Source: Nonomuraea gerenzanensis
GTDB lineage: Bacteria > Actinomycetota > Actinomycetes > Streptosporangiales > Streptosporangiaceae
Assembly: GCF_020215645.1 (NCBI RefSeq)
Contig: NZ_CP084058.1
Span: 11,834,501 to 11,898,500 of the forward strand
Direction of reading: 5' to 3'
Length of the DNA: 64,000 bases
Part shown: positions 49,880 through 58,570 of the stretch, piece by piece
Layout: the number at the start of each line of letters is the position of its first letter
Numbering within the stretch: position 1 is the stretch's first letter
Position numbers and translations under genes: made by a program
The notes under the pieces: model-generated
Told to the model about the DNA's origin: nothing
Seen by the model: only the letters and a program-made list of their open reading frames with translations
The model's database searches: none

Positions 49880-50605
49880 GTGCGCCGCCTGGCGTGGCGG
49901 CCGGCCGAGCTGGTGCACGCCGCCGCCGAGACCGAGACCGCCCGCACGCTGCGCCTCCGGGTGCCCGACTGGCCAGGTCACCTCGCGGGCCAGCACGTGG
50001 ACGTGCGGCTGACGGCCGAGGACGGCTACACCGCGCAGCGCAGCTACTCGGTGGCGGGGCCCGCCGACGGTGACCTGATCGAGCTGACCGTGGAGACCGT
50101 GCAGGACGGCGAGGTGTCGCCGTACCTGACGGAGGAGATGCGGGTCGGCGACCAGGTCGAGATCCGCGGCCCGGTGGGCGGCTGGTTCGTGTGGCGGCCG
50201 GAGAGCCGGGCACCGGTGCTGCTGGTGGGCGGCGGGTCGGGGATCGTGCCGCTGATGGCCATGATCAGGACGCGCCGGCAGGCGGGCAGCCGCGTGCCGT
50301 TCCGCCTGCTGTACTCGGTGCGCGACCCCGGCCGCCGCTACTACGCCGAGGAGCTGCGCCGCCCCGAGCCCGGGCTGGACGTCTCCTACCTCTACACCAG
50401 GTCGGCGCCCGAGGGCCTGTCGCGGCCGGCGCGCCGCATCATGCTGGACGACCTGGCCGAGGGCGGCTGGCCGGCCTCGTTCGAGCCCGACTGCTACGTG
50501 TGCGGGCCGACCGGCTTCGTGGAGGCGGCTGCCGACCTGCTGCTCGCGCTGGGGCACGCGCCCGAGCGCATCCGAACCGAACGTTTCGGTCCCACCGGAG
50601 GCTGA
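49880..50605 (+). CDS. ferredoxin-NADP reductase-like FAD/NAD-binding protein
   Basis: A 241 aa protein. The FAD motif is R-S-Y-S-V-A near residue 55, NAD(P) binding is V-G-G-G-S-G-I-V-P-L-M near 115 and Y-V-C-G-P-T-G-F-V-E near 210 closes it. It has no [2Fe-2S] domain of its own. It begins 1 bp after the stop of the molybdo-oxidoreductase, so it is probably its electron partner. Confidence 0.88.
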   Translation: MRRLAWRPAELVHAAAETETARTLRLRVPDWPGHLAGQHVDVRLTAEDGYTAQRSYSVAGPADGDLIELTVETVQDGEVSPYLTEEMRVGDQVEIRGPVGGWFVWRPESRAPVLLVGGGSGIVPLMAMIRTRRQAGSRVPFRLLYSVRDPGRRYYAEELRRPEPGLDVSYLYTRSAPEGLSRPARRIMLDDLAEGGWPASFEPDCYVCGPTGFVEAAADLLLALGHAPERIRTERFGPTGG

Positions 50606-50606
50606 C

Positions 50607-50870
50607 ATGACCGAACACCTGGACGGCAACGCGCTGGCGGGCCCGCTGGGCGAGCTGTTCGCCGTGGACGTGACCGCCGCGACCGGCCGCTGCGCGAGCT
50701 GCGGCCTGGCCGGGCCGGTCGCCTCGCTGCGCGTGTACGGCCCGGACCCGGGCCTGGTGGCCCGCTGCCCCGGCTGCGAGGAGGTCGTGCTGCGCCTGGT
50801 GCGCGGCCCGGGCACGGCCTGGCTCGACCTGCGCGGCACGGTGTCCCTGCGGGTGAACCTGCCCGACTGA
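50607..50870 (+). CDS. DUF6510 zinc-ribbon-like protein
   Basis: An 87 aa protein with two C-x-x-C pairs (C-A-S-C-G near 29, C-P-G-C-E near 56), as in a zinc ribbon, and the N-terminal D-G-N-A-L-A-G-P-L-G-E-L-F that I associate with DUF6510. It is third of three tightly packed genes with the molybdo-oxidoreductase and reductase. Function unknown; a metal or redox accessory is possible. Confidence 0.82.
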   Translation: MTEHLDGNALAGPLGELFAVDVTAATGRCASCGLAGPVASLRVYGPDPGLVARCPGCEEVVLRLVRGPGTAWLDLRGTVSLRVNLPD

Positions 50871-50984
50871 GGACACGGCTGCCCGTCCGACTGAGTACAC
50901 TCAGGCTCGATCAACGGCCGAGATCTGTACGGCGAGGCTCTTGGCCCTGGGCGGCGGCCCGCGGCCCCGTCCTGTGGGAGTCAC

Positions 50985-52388
50985 GTGAGCAGCGGGCTTG
51001 CCGACGCGCCGCCCTCCGAGTCCGGCGCGCCGCCGCGGCGGCGACGCCGCTGGCTGCGCTGGGTGATCGCGGTCACGGTGACCGTCGTCCTCCTGGTCAC
51101 CGGCGTGGCCGTCGGCGTGTACGCGCGCCTGACCGGCAACATCGAGCACGAGGACGTCACCGCCGAGGACCTCGGCGCCACCCGGCCGCCCAAGGTGGCC
51201 GGCACCGCCATGAACGTCCTGATCGTCGGCTCCGACCAGCGCAACGGCAAGAACGCCAAGTACGGCAGGGTCGCGGGCGAGCGCACCGACACGATCATGC
51301 TGGCGCACGTGTCGTCCGAGCGCGACAACGCGATGGTGATCAGCTTCCCGCGCGACTCGGTCGTCCAGCTGCCCGCCTGCCGCGCCACCAAGGGCCTGCC
51401 CGGTCAGCAGGCGCACGTCGGGATGATCAACGAGTCGTTCAACTCGGGCGGCATCGCCTGCACCTGGAAGACGATCGAGTCGCTCACCGGCATCCACATC
51501 GACCACTTCGTGAAGGTGGACTTCACCGGCTTCAAGGGCATCGTGAACGCCATCGGCGGCGTCGAGGTGTGCCTGCCCGAGGCGATCGACGACAAGAAGG
51601 CCCTGCTGCACCTGCCCGCCGGCCGGCAGACGCTCAACGGCGAGCAGTCGCTCGGCTACGTGCGCGCCCGCTACAGCCTCGGCGACGGCTCCGACATCGG
51701 GCGCATCCAGCGGCAGCAGATGTTCATCGCCTCGATGGTGAAGAAGGTGATGAGCAGCGAGACGCTCACCGACCCGGCCAAGCTGCTCGGCACCCTCGAC
51801 GCCGCCACCCAGGCGATCACCACCGACCGGGGCCTGACCACCGGCGTCATGCGGGACCTGGCGGGCAGCCTTCAGGGCCTGGACATCAGCAAGATTCGCT
51901 TCATCACCACCCCGTGGCACTACTCGCTCACCCAGCCCGGCCGCGTGGAGTGGGTGCCCGACCAATCCAAGCGGCTGTTCCAGATCGTGGCCAGGGACCA
52001 GAGCGTCGACGGCGTCAAGGGCGGCCAGGCCAAGGTGGGCCGCTCGAAGATCCAGGTCGAGCTGCGCAACGGCACCTGGCGCGGCGGCCTGGCCACGGAG
52101 GTCGCGGCCTTCCTCGAACAGCGCGGCTACCACATCGCCAAGATCGGCGACGTGGCGACCAAGCCGCAGCCCAAGACGACGATCTTCTACGGCCCGAACG
52201 GCGAGACCCGGGTGCCCACGCTCGCCAACGACCTCAAGGGCTCCGCCACCCGCTCCGTGCCCGCCGCCAGGACCAACCGGCTGATCCTGGTGATCGGGGA
52301 CGACTGGAAGGGGCTCAAGCCGCTGCGTACGGACGACACGGAGGCGATGAAGGGCTTCGACGCCACCCACGACTCCTGCGCGGCCTGA
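50985..52388 (+). CDS. LytR-CpsA-Psr family cell-wall ligase
   Basis: A 467 aa protein. A basic cytoplasmic start (P-R-R-R-R-R-W-L-R-W) and one membrane helix (about 25-47) are followed by the LCP domain: N-V-L-I-V-G-S-D-Q-R (76-85), R-T-D-T-I-M-L-A-H-V, S-F-P-R-D-S-V-V and V-R-A-R-Y-S near 225. The C-terminal LytR_C domain covers about 350-430. LCP enzymes transfer glycopolymers such as arabinogalactan or teichoic acids onto peptidoglycan. The GTG at 50985 has GGGAG upstream. Confidence 0.92.
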   Translation: MSSGLADAPPSESGAPPRRRRRWLRWVIAVTVTVVLLVTGVAVGVYARLTGNIEHEDVTAEDLGATRPPKVAGTAMNVLIVGSDQRNGKNAKYGRVAGERTDTIMLAHVSSERDNAMVISFPRDSVVQLPACRATKGLPGQQAHVGMINESFNSGGIACTWKTIESLTGIHIDHFVKVDFTGFKGIVNAIGGVEVCLPEAIDDKKALLHLPAGRQTLNGEQSLGYVRARYSLGDGSDIGRIQRQQMFIASMVKKVMSSETLTDPAKLLGTLDAATQAITTDRGLTTGVMRDLAGSLQGLDISKIRFITTPWHYSLTQPGRVEWVPDQSKRLFQIVARDQSVDGVKGGQAKVGRSKIQVELRNGTWRGGLATEVAAFLEQRGYHIAKIGDVATKPQPKTTIFYGPNGETRVPTLANDLKGSATRSVPAARTNRLILVIGDDWKGLKPLRTDDTEAMKGFDATHDSCAA

Positions 52389-52412
52389 CCGGGGGCGACG
52401 CGGGCGGCCCGG

Positions 52413-52979
52413 TCAGAGCGCGTCCGACAGGCCGCCTCCGTCGATGGCGGTGAAGCCGGCGTCCTCGATGAGCGGCACCACGGCCTTCTTGGCCTCGTCG
52501 TCGTCGCCCCAGTAGGGCATGTCGGCCCGCGCGCCGCCGCGCTGCCCCGCGATGCCCAGCTCCAGCAGCTCGTTGGGGTACTTGGTGTTGAACGTGCGCA
52601 CCAGGCGCACGTCGGCGCCCAGCACGTGCTGCTGGTACTGGGGGCTGGTCAGCCCGCCGGGCACGGCCATCACGACCGCCGCGCCGTCACGCTCCCCGAT
52701 CGGGTTGCTCGGATCCACGACGATCTTGCCGGAGAGCGAGCCGTCTAGCTCCGCCACCACCGCCGGGAACTCCTCCCAGCCGACCGCCATGATCACCACC
52801 TCGCCGAACCGCGCCGCCTGGCCCGGCTCGCCGTCCTGCGCCTGGCCGTCGGCGGCCCGCGCGGCGGCGTTCGCGCGGGCGGGATCGGCGTCGCTGAAGA
52901 ACACGTCATGGCCCGCCACCGCGAGCAGTCGGCCGAGCGGCGAGCCCAGCCTTCCGGAACCCACGATTCCTACGCGCAT
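52413..52979 (-). CDS. F420/NADP oxidoreductase-family protein
   Basis: A 188 aa protein with the NADP-binding start G-I-V-G-S-G-R-L-G-S-P-L (4-15), V-I-M-A-V-G-W near 63, D-P-S-N-P-I-G near 90 and V-R-T-F-N-T-K-Y near 127. The family includes F420-dependent NADP reductases and related dinucleotide-binding proteins; the specific coenzyme cannot be told. No F420 genes are adjacent, but the LLM oxidoreductase at 785 might use F420. Confidence 0.82.
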   Translation of the reverse strand: MRVGIVGSGRLGSPLGRLLAVAGHDVFFSDADPARANAAARAADGQAQDGEPGQAARFGEVVIMAVGWEEFPAVVAELDGSLSGKIVVDPSNPIGERDGAAVVMAVPGGLTSPQYQQHVLGADVRLVRTFNTKYPNELLELGIAGQRGGARADMPYWGDDDEAKKAVVPLIEDAGFTAIDGGGLSDAL

Positions 52980-53058
52980 GTCTTGATCTCCTCGTCATCC
53001 GGGGATGTGCCCACAGCCGCCGACGACATGCGCGTGTTCGCGGACCTTTGCCAGTTGA

Positions 53059-53655
53059 TCAGGCGATGAGTGCCCCGAGGGTGGCGAGGGCCTCGACGAC
53101 CTGCCGCGCGTCGGGGGTGGCGTCGGGGTCGAGCAGCCACTGCAGCATCAGCCCGTCGGTGATGGCCACCACCACCGACACCAGCACCTCGGGATCCAGC
53201 GGCAGCTCCACCCCCAGCTCCCGGCTCACCCGGCGCAACATGTCGGCCCCGGCCACCCTGGTCCTGGCGTAGGCGTCGGCCAGCTTCTCCCGCAGCACGG
53301 GCGCGCGCAGCGCCGCCGGATACCCCTCCACGCACAGGACGAGCACGGGCCGCAGCTCGTCGAAGACGTCCACCAGCTCGGTCATGGCCCGCTGCAGCAT
53401 CTCGCGCGGGGAGCCGGGCGCGGCGCCGAACATGGCCCGCTCCACCCGCTCGGTCCACTGGTCGAAGACGGCCGCGATGGCCTCGTTGAGCAGCGCGTCC
53501 TTGCCGCCGAAGTGGTAGCCGATGGAGGCCAGGTTGGTGCCGGAGGCGGCCACGAGGTCGCGTGCGGTCGTGCGGGCGTAGCCCTTCTCCTGAAGGCAGC
53601 TCACCGCTCCGGCCAGCAACCGTTCGCGATATCCACCGGCGTCTGTTCGTGCCAC
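53059..53655 (-). CDS. TetR-family transcriptional regulator
   Basis: A 198 aa protein. The N-terminal helix-turn-helix is Y-A-R-T-T-A-R-D-L-V-A-A-S-G-T-N-L-A-S-I-G-Y-H-F-G-G-K-D-A-L (25-54). The C-terminal ligand-binding domain is helical. Divergent from the cytochrome P450 gene with 64 bp between them, so it probably controls the P450; repeats of GACGTA and an ACGTACGT palindrome at about 53669-53700 are candidate sites. Confidence 0.9.
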   Translation of the reverse strand: MARTDAGGYRERLLAGAVSCLQEKGYARTTARDLVAASGTNLASIGYHFGGKDALLNEAIAAVFDQWTERVERAMFGAAPGSPREMLQRAMTELVDVFDELRPVLVLCVEGYPAALRAPVLREKLADAYARTRVAGADMLRRVSRELGVELPLDPEVLVSVVVAITDGLMLQWLLDPDATPDARQVVEALATLGALIA

Positions 53656-53719
53656 GGGTCTATGCTACTGACGTATACGAGCGTCTATGACGTACGTACA
53701 TTTACTAGGAGATACCACA

Positions 53720-55003
53720 ATGATCCCTCCTGGCCCGAAAATGCCGGTGCTGGCGCAGACGGCCTGGTTCATGGCCGACGCGCCGGGCGCGTTCGAGAGC
53801 TACCACCGCCGGTACGGCCCGATCTTCACGGTCCGCAACTCCGGCTTCCCGCCCGAGGTCTTCGTGACCACCGCGGAGCTGGCCGAGCAGGTCTACCGCA
53901 CCGACCAGAGCGGTCACGGCAGGGCCGGCGAGGCCCGGCGGGTCTTCCTGCAGCACATGGTCGGCGCGCACTCGGTGCTCACCCTCGACGGCGAGGCGTG
54001 GTGGCACCACCGCAAGACACTGAACCCGACGCTGCGCGCCAGGCAGGTCGCCGGCTACGAGGACGACATCGCGGCGATCGCGGCCGAGAAGATCGCGACC
54101 TGGCCGCTGCACCGGCCGTTCGGGCTGCGTGACCATCTGCAGGAGATCACGCTGGAGATCATCATCCGGCTGATCTTCGGCATCACGGACGCCGGGCGTG
54201 TCCAGCGGCTGCACGCGCTGCTGCCCGAGCTGATCGAGGTGGGCGGCTCGATGTCGGTGGTGATGCTGCCGGAGCGGCTGCGCGGGCTCGCGGAGCGGGC
54301 GCCGATCGGGCGTTACCGGAGGTTCGTGCGATTGCGGGCCGAGGTGGACGCCATCCTGTTCGACGAGATCCGCCGCCGCCGCGCGGCGCCCGGCGGGAGC
54401 GACGTGCTCGGCCGGCTGCTGGAGACGGAGCTGGGCGACCAGGAGCTGCGCGACGAGCTGATCACCATGCTCTTCGCCGGCCACGAGACGACCGCGACCG
54501 GGCTGGCCTGGGCCTTCGAGCGGCTCCTGCGCATGCCCGAGGTCCTGGAGCGGCTGCCGGACGACGAGCCCTACCTCGACGCGGTGGTCAAGGAGGTGCT
54601 GCGCGTGCGGCCCGTCGTCTTCGAGGCGCCGAGGCTGCTCGACGCCCCGCTACGGCTGGGCGGGTACGAGATCCCGGCCGGATGGTACGCCGGGCCGTAC
54701 ATCCCGCTCGTGCACCGTGACCCCGCCGCCTTCCCCGCGCCCGGGGAGTTTCGTCCCGAGCGCTTCCTGGACGGGCACCAGGGCAAGGCCTGGATGCCGT
54801 TCGGCGGCGGGCGGCGCTTCTGCGTAGGAGCGCAACTGGCGCTCCTCGAGATGCGCGTCGTCATTCGCGAGGTGCTGCACCGCCTGGAGCTCACGGCGCC
54901 CGATCAGGCGCCGGAGGCCAGGCGGCTGAAGAACGTCACCCTCGCCCCCGCGAAGCTGACCCGCGTCATCGCCCGCGCTCGGACTCCTGCTCGGACGGCG
55001 TAG
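53720..55003 (+). CDS. cytochrome P450
   Basis: A 427 aa protein. It has the I-helix A-G-H-E-T-T-A-T-G, E-V-L-R (E-x-x-R), R-P-E-R-F-L and the haem-binding F-G-G-G-R-R-F-C-V-G-A. The haem Cys is in R-F-C-V-G. Substrate unknown. The ATG at 53720 is preceded by AGGAG (53707-53711); an upstream ATG at 53687 lacks one. The reverse strand of its 3' end carries the DUF3073 gene. A redox partner is not adjacent. Confidence 0.92.
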   Translation: MIPPGPKMPVLAQTAWFMADAPGAFESYHRRYGPIFTVRNSGFPPEVFVTTAELAEQVYRTDQSGHGRAGEARRVFLQHMVGAHSVLTLDGEAWWHHRKTLNPTLRARQVAGYEDDIAAIAAEKIATWPLHRPFGLRDHLQEITLEIIIRLIFGITDAGRVQRLHALLPELIEVGGSMSVVMLPERLRGLAERAPIGRYRRFVRLRAEVDAILFDEIRRRRAAPGGSDVLGRLLETELGDQELRDELITMLFAGHETTATGLAWAFERLLRMPEVLERLPDDEPYLDAVVKEVLRVRPVVFEAPRLLDAPLRLGGYEIPAGWYAGPYIPLVHRDPAAFPAPGEFRPERFLDGHQGKAWMPFGGGRRFCVGAQLALLEMRVVIREVLHRLELTAPDQAPEARRLKNVTLAPAKLTRVIARARTPARTA

Positions 55004-55136
55004 GAGGGTACATCTCCTCGCGTCGCTCGTCTGCGCCCAGCTCCTCGCGGAGCCGGTCGTAGTCGATGTTGTGGTTGGCGTACTTCAGCTGGCGAGCGAC
55101 CTTCGTCTGCTTCGCCTTGGCTCTTCCTCGGCCCAT
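54966..55136 (-). CDS. DUF3073 small protein
   Basis: A 56 aa protein found from M-G-R-G-R-A-K-A-K-Q-T-K-V-A-R (1-15), L-K-Y-A-N-H-N-I-D-Y-D-R-L (17-29) and an acidic tail. The DUF3073 family is small, basic at the N-terminus and widespread in actinobacteria; function unknown. It overlaps the 3' end of the P450 gene by 38 bp in antisense. Confidence 0.9.
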   Translation of the reverse strand: MGRGRAKAKQTKVARQLKYANHNIDYDRLREELGADERREEMYPPTPSEQESERGR

Positions 55137-55222
55137 GGCAACTCCCTAGTCCCCGCTGTCATGCTATCCGACAACCTAGCGACTTGAAGAATTATGCAAC
55201 TGCACTGGATTACTCTGACAAT

Positions 55223-55555
55223 ATGCACGTGGAGGTCTACCAGGCCAAGGCCGACTTCTTCCGAACCCTCGGCCACCCCGCTCGCATCCGAGTGTTGGAG
55301 CTACTCCAGGAAGGGCCACTGCCCGTAAGGGATCTACTGGCCCAGATCGACATCGAGGCTTCGAGCCTCTCACAGCAGCTCGCCGTCCTGCGCAGGGCGG
55401 GGATCGTCAGCGCGATCCGCGAGGGCAGCACCGTGGTCTACACCCTCGCCACGCCCGAGCTGGCGGATCTGCTGGGCGCCGCCCGGCGCATTCTCACCGA
55501 CATGCTGGCCGACCAAGGAGAGCTGCTCGCGGAGTTGCGGGCCGAGGTGACATAG
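55223..55555 (+). CDS. ArsR-family transcriptional regulator
   Basis: A 110 aa winged-helix protein: V-Y-Q-A-K-A-D-F-F-R-T-L-G-H-P-A-R-I-R-V-L-E-L-L at the N-terminus, D-I-E-A-S-S-L-S-Q-Q-L-A-V-L-R-R-A-G in the recognition helix and a wing with R-E-G-S-T-V-V-Y-T. The ATG at 55223 is used because homologues start M-H-V-x-x-Y-Q-A-K. No metal-site Cys pair is seen. It is a single-gene unit next to a convergent membrane gene. Confidence 0.88.
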   Translation: MHVEVYQAKADFFRTLGHPARIRVLELLQEGPLPVRDLLAQIDIEASSLSQQLAVLRRAGIVSAIREGSTVVYTLATPELADLLGAARRILTDMLADQGELLAELRAEVT

Positions 55556-55574
55556 ATCACGTACTTGATCAGCA

Positions 55575-56129
55575 CTATTTGATCAGGGCTCGCCGCGCCC
55601 GCTTCGGATACCAGGCGGCGAACAGGGCGGGAAGGGCGAACGAGAGCGCCTTGATGGCGATGACCAGCGCGGTCGCGTGCGGCGCCGCGGCCGGCACGAA
55701 CGCCAGGCAGAGCGCGGCGACGGTGAAGGCCGCCGCCCAGACGGTCGTGATGACCGCGTTGACGCGGTGGAACCACGGGCTCTCCCAGATGTCCCTGGGC
55801 GCCATCGTCCGCGCGATGCCGAGCGTGAACGGCCTGCGGATCACCAGCGAGCCCCACGCCGTGCCGGCCAGCCACAGGTTGACCAGCGCCGGCCCGTACG
55901 GGGTGAGCGGCGAGTGCGGCACCACCAGCGCGAACACGGTGAGACAGGCGAAGAAGACCGCGGCACTCGCCTCGATCACGATCTCGTCCCAGCCCTTGCC
56001 CGCCCTGCGGTCGAGGCCCACGAGCACGACGGCGATGACCAGGCCGGTGATGGCGCCCCAGCGCCACTCGTCGCCGGTGGCGACGAACGCGTAGACGATC
56101 CAGGGCAGGAAACCGAGCAGGCCGCGCAT
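55575..56129 (-). CDS. hypothetical membrane protein controlled with PadR
   Basis: A 184 aa protein with five or six predicted helices (M-R-G-L-L-G-F-L-P-W-I-V-Y-A at the start). Conserved-looking parts are G-D-E-W-R-W-G-A-I-T, P-L-T-P-Y-G-P-A-L-V-N-L-W-L-A-G-T and A-P-R-D-I-W-E-S-P-W-F-H-R. No family recognised. The ATG at 56129 has GGAGGT upstream. It is divergent from the PadR gene and is a likely target. Confidence 0.75.
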   Translation of the reverse strand: MRGLLGFLPWIVYAFVATGDEWRWGAITGLVIAVVLVGLDRRAGKGWDEIVIEASAAVFFACLTVFALVVPHSPLTPYGPALVNLWLAGTAWGSLVIRRPFTLGIARTMAPRDIWESPWFHRVNAVITTVWAAAFTVAALCLAFVPAAAPHATALVIAIKALSFALPALFAAWYPKRARRALIK

Positions 56130-56188
56130 GCGGGAGCACCTCCGATATTCCAATTATGACATGTCGAAACTAGAACCTCCTGTAGAGA

Positions 56189-56200
56189 TATGTCAACATA
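56189..56200. promoter_or_regulatory. PadR-type operator
   Basis: TATGTCAACATA is a near-perfect palindrome (TATGT...ACATA). It lies 5 bp before the PadR ATG and 59 bp from the divergent membrane gene. ATGT...ACAT is the half-site pattern reported for PadR proteins. GACATGTC (56158-56165) may be a second site. Confidence 0.6.
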
Positions 56201-56205
56201 GGAAC

Positions 56206-56718
56206 ATGAGCCTTCGACACGCCGTGCTGGGCCTGCTCTCCGAGGGGCCCGCGAGCGGATATGACCTGATGAAGACGTTCGACGTCTCGCTCGCCAACGT
56301 CTGGCCGGCCACCCAGAGCCAGCTCTACTCCGAGCTGGGCAAGCTGGCAGAAGCGGGGCTCGTGGACGTGGCCGCTGAGGGGCCGCGGGGCCGCAAGGAG
56401 TACGCGATCACCGAGGAGGGCCTGGCCGAGCTGCGGCGCTGGGTCACCGAGGTGGAGCCGACCAGGGTGGCGCGCAGCGACATGTTGCTGCGGGTGTTCT
56501 TCCTGGCCCAGGTCTCACCCGAGCAGGCCCGCGACTACCTGCGCAGGCAGGCCGACGAGGCGGTCAAGGAGCTGGAGCACCTGGAGAGCATCCGCGAGTT
56601 CGTCGAGAGCGGCACCGACAACCTCTCCGTCTACGGCCGCCTCGCCCTGGAGTACGGCCTGCGCCTGGCCAAGGGGCAGCAGGAGTGGGCCGAATGGGCG
56701 CAAGGACGCATCCACTAG
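56206..56718 (+). CDS. PadR-family transcriptional regulator
   Basis: A 170 aa protein. The N-terminal PadR winged helix is L-R-H-A-V-L-G-L-L-S-E-G-P-A-S-G-Y-D-L-M (3-22), then S-Q-L-Y-S-E-L-G-K-L-A-E-A-G-L-V. The C-terminal coiled part (Vir_act_alpha_C) is helical (L-R-R-Q-A-D-E-A-V-K-E-L-E-H-L). The ATG at 56206 is chosen because the family starts M-S-L-R-H-A-V-L. It is divergent from a membrane protein. Confidence 0.9.
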   Translation: MSLRHAVLGLLSEGPASGYDLMKTFDVSLANVWPATQSQLYSELGKLAEAGLVDVAAEGPRGRKEYAITEEGLAELRRWVTEVEPTRVARSDMLLRVFFLAQVSPEQARDYLRRQADEAVKELEHLESIREFVESGTDNLSVYGRLALEYGLRLAKGQQEWAEWAQGRIH

Positions 56719-56728
56719 GCTCTGGCCC

Positions 56729-57607
56729 ATGGTCTCCGAGCTGTTCGATCCCAAGGCGTGGCAGCCGGTCGAGGGATTCGACTTCACCGACATCACCTAC
56801 CACCGGGCGGTGGACCAGGGCACCGTACGCGTGGCCTTCAACCGCCCGGAGGTGCGCAACGCCTTCCGCCCGCAGACGGTGGACGAGCTCTACCGCGCGC
56901 TCGACCACGCCCGGCAGACCACCGACGTCGGCTGCGTGCTGCTCACCGGCAACGGCCCCTCGCCCAAGGACGGTGGCTGGGCCTTCTGCTCCGGCGGCGA
57001 CCAGCGCATCAGGGGCAAGGACGGCTACCAGTACGCCGACGGCACCCCCGCCACCGGCCGCCTGCACATCCTCGAGGTGCAGCGGCTCATCCGCTTCATG
57101 CCCAAGGTCGTCATCTGCGTGGTCCCTGGCTGGGCCGCGGGCGGCGGGCACAGCCTGCACGTCGTGGCCGACCTGACGATCGCCAGCGCCGAGCACGCCC
57201 GGTTCAAGCAGACGGACGCCGACGTGGCCAGCTTCGACGGCGGCTTCGGGTCGGCCTACCTGGCGCGGCAGGTCGGGCAGAAGTTCGCCCGCGAGATCTT
57301 CTTCCTCGGCGACACCTACAGCGCCGCCGACGCGCACCGGATGGGCATGGTCAACGCGGTGGTGCCGCACGAGGAGCTGGAGAGCACGGCGCTGGAGTGG
57401 GCCCGCAAGGTCAACGGCAAGTCGCCGACGGCGCAGCGGATGCTCAAGTTCGCCTTCAACGCCGTGGATGACGGGCTGGTGGGGCAGCAGGTGTTCGCGG
57501 GGGAGGCCACGCGGCTGGCTTACATGACGGAGGAGGCGGCCGAGGGGCGCGACTCGTTCCTGGAGAAGCGCGAGCCCGACTGGTCGCCGTTCCCCTGGCA
57601 CTACTGA
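56729..57607 (+). CDS. menB: 1,4-dihydroxy-2-naphthoyl-CoA synthase
   Basis: A 292 aa crotonase-fold enzyme for menaquinone synthesis; it closes the naphthoate ring from o-succinylbenzoyl-CoA. It has F-N-R-P-E-V-R-N-A-F (38-47), the long MenB insert G-R-L-H-I-L-E-V-Q-R-L-I-R, A-F-C-S-G-G-D-Q-R (CoA/bicarbonate loop) and Y-L-A-R-Q-V-G-Q-K-F-A-R-E-I-F-F-L-G. The C-terminus with K-R-E-P-D-W is typical. No other men gene is adjacent, so it is unlinked here. It begins 10 bp after the padR stop. Confidence 0.93.
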   Translation: MVSELFDPKAWQPVEGFDFTDITYHRAVDQGTVRVAFNRPEVRNAFRPQTVDELYRALDHARQTTDVGCVLLTGNGPSPKDGGWAFCSGGDQRIRGKDGYQYADGTPATGRLHILEVQRLIRFMPKVVICVVPGWAAGGGHSLHVVADLTIASAEHARFKQTDADVASFDGGFGSAYLARQVGQKFAREIFFLGDTYSAADAHRMGMVNAVVPHEELESTALEWARKVNGKSPTAQRMLKFAFNAVDDGLVGQQVFAGEATRLAYMTEEAAEGRDSFLEKREPDWSPFPWHY

Positions 57608-57619
57608 CCGCGCGGGCCG

Positions 57620-58462
57620 TTAGGCGCAGGCGCGGCCGATGGGCCCGGCGACGGTGAGGTGGCGCAGGTAGCGGTCGATGGCGTGCGGGGTGTCGCGGTT
57701 CTCGACCTCGACCTGGCTCAGCGGCGTCCCCCACCCCCGCTCCAGCGGATGCCCGATCGCCACGATGTCGTTCAGGTCGTACGTGGTCAGCCACCGCACC
57801 CCCGGATGCCGCGTCCCCCGGGCCAGCAGGTTGCGCTGGATGGTGGGCAGGCCGAGTGGCGACCCGGCCGTCACCCAGAGCAGCACCCGCCGCCGCACCG
57901 CGTCCTCCACGAGCAGGTCCCTGGCCACGACCGTCCCCAGGCTGTGGGAGACGAGCACGAGGTCGCCGGTTGGGGGCAGGTGGCGGCGCACCTCGTCGAG
58001 CACCGGTCTGCGGCCGTGGCTGAGGTAGACGGCCACGTCCTGCAGGAACATCTTGATGATCTCCTTGTCCACGCTGGTGTTCTTGGAGACCCAGGTGAGC
58101 AGGCGCCGGGCCAGCGTCCAGGACAGCAGGTCGGAGATGCCGAGCATCTCCTGCGGCACCCCCGTGCCGGCGGCCAGGTCGGCGACCAGGCGGCGCTCCA
58201 GCTCCCCGACGTCCTCGGGCAGGAACGGGTGGAACGGCACCTCCTCGGCCCCGTCGGCGGGCGTCGTCAGGACGTCGGACTGCTTGGCCGCCTGGGCGGT
58301 GACCCGGTGCAGGACGTTGCCGTAGTAGGGCAGCACGCACTGCGCGGTCAGCCTGGGGACGCGCAGCCCGGCGGCCAGGGCGGTGCACCACTCCCCCAGC
58401 AGCACCTTCGGGTCCTTGCCTTCCTGCCCCCGCCCATGGATGAACACGATCGTCGCCGCCAT
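57620..58462 (-). CDS. alpha/beta-fold hydrolase
   Basis: A 280 aa protein: I-V-F-I-H-G-R-G-Q-E-G near residue 5 and the nucleophile elbow V-L-V-S-H-S-L-G-T-V-V (Ser in S-H-S-L-G). A final His is likely in the C-terminal R-D-T-P-H-A-I. Substrate unknown; the arrangement resembles intracellular lipase/esterase-like proteins. The ATG at 58462 has GGGAGGC upstream. Convergent with menB (12 bp apart). Confidence 0.8.
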   Translation of the reverse strand: MAATIVFIHGRGQEGKDPKVLLGEWCTALAAGLRVPRLTAQCVLPYYGNVLHRVTAQAAKQSDVLTTPADGAEEVPFHPFLPEDVGELERRLVADLAAGTGVPQEMLGISDLLSWTLARRLLTWVSKNTSVDKEIIKMFLQDVAVYLSHGRRPVLDEVRRHLPPTGDLVLVSHSLGTVVARDLLVEDAVRRRVLLWVTAGSPLGLPTIQRNLLARGTRHPGVRWLTTYDLNDIVAIGHPLERGWGTPLSQVEVENRDTPHAIDRYLRHLTVAGPIGRACA

Positions 58463-58570
58463 GGCCGCCTCCCTGACTCGGGCCGCCAGCGTAGGCACGG
58501 CTCAGCGGCCGAGGCGTCAGGGTGTGCCTCAGGGGAAGCCCTAGACTGCCGCCCTTGGCAGACTGGGGTC

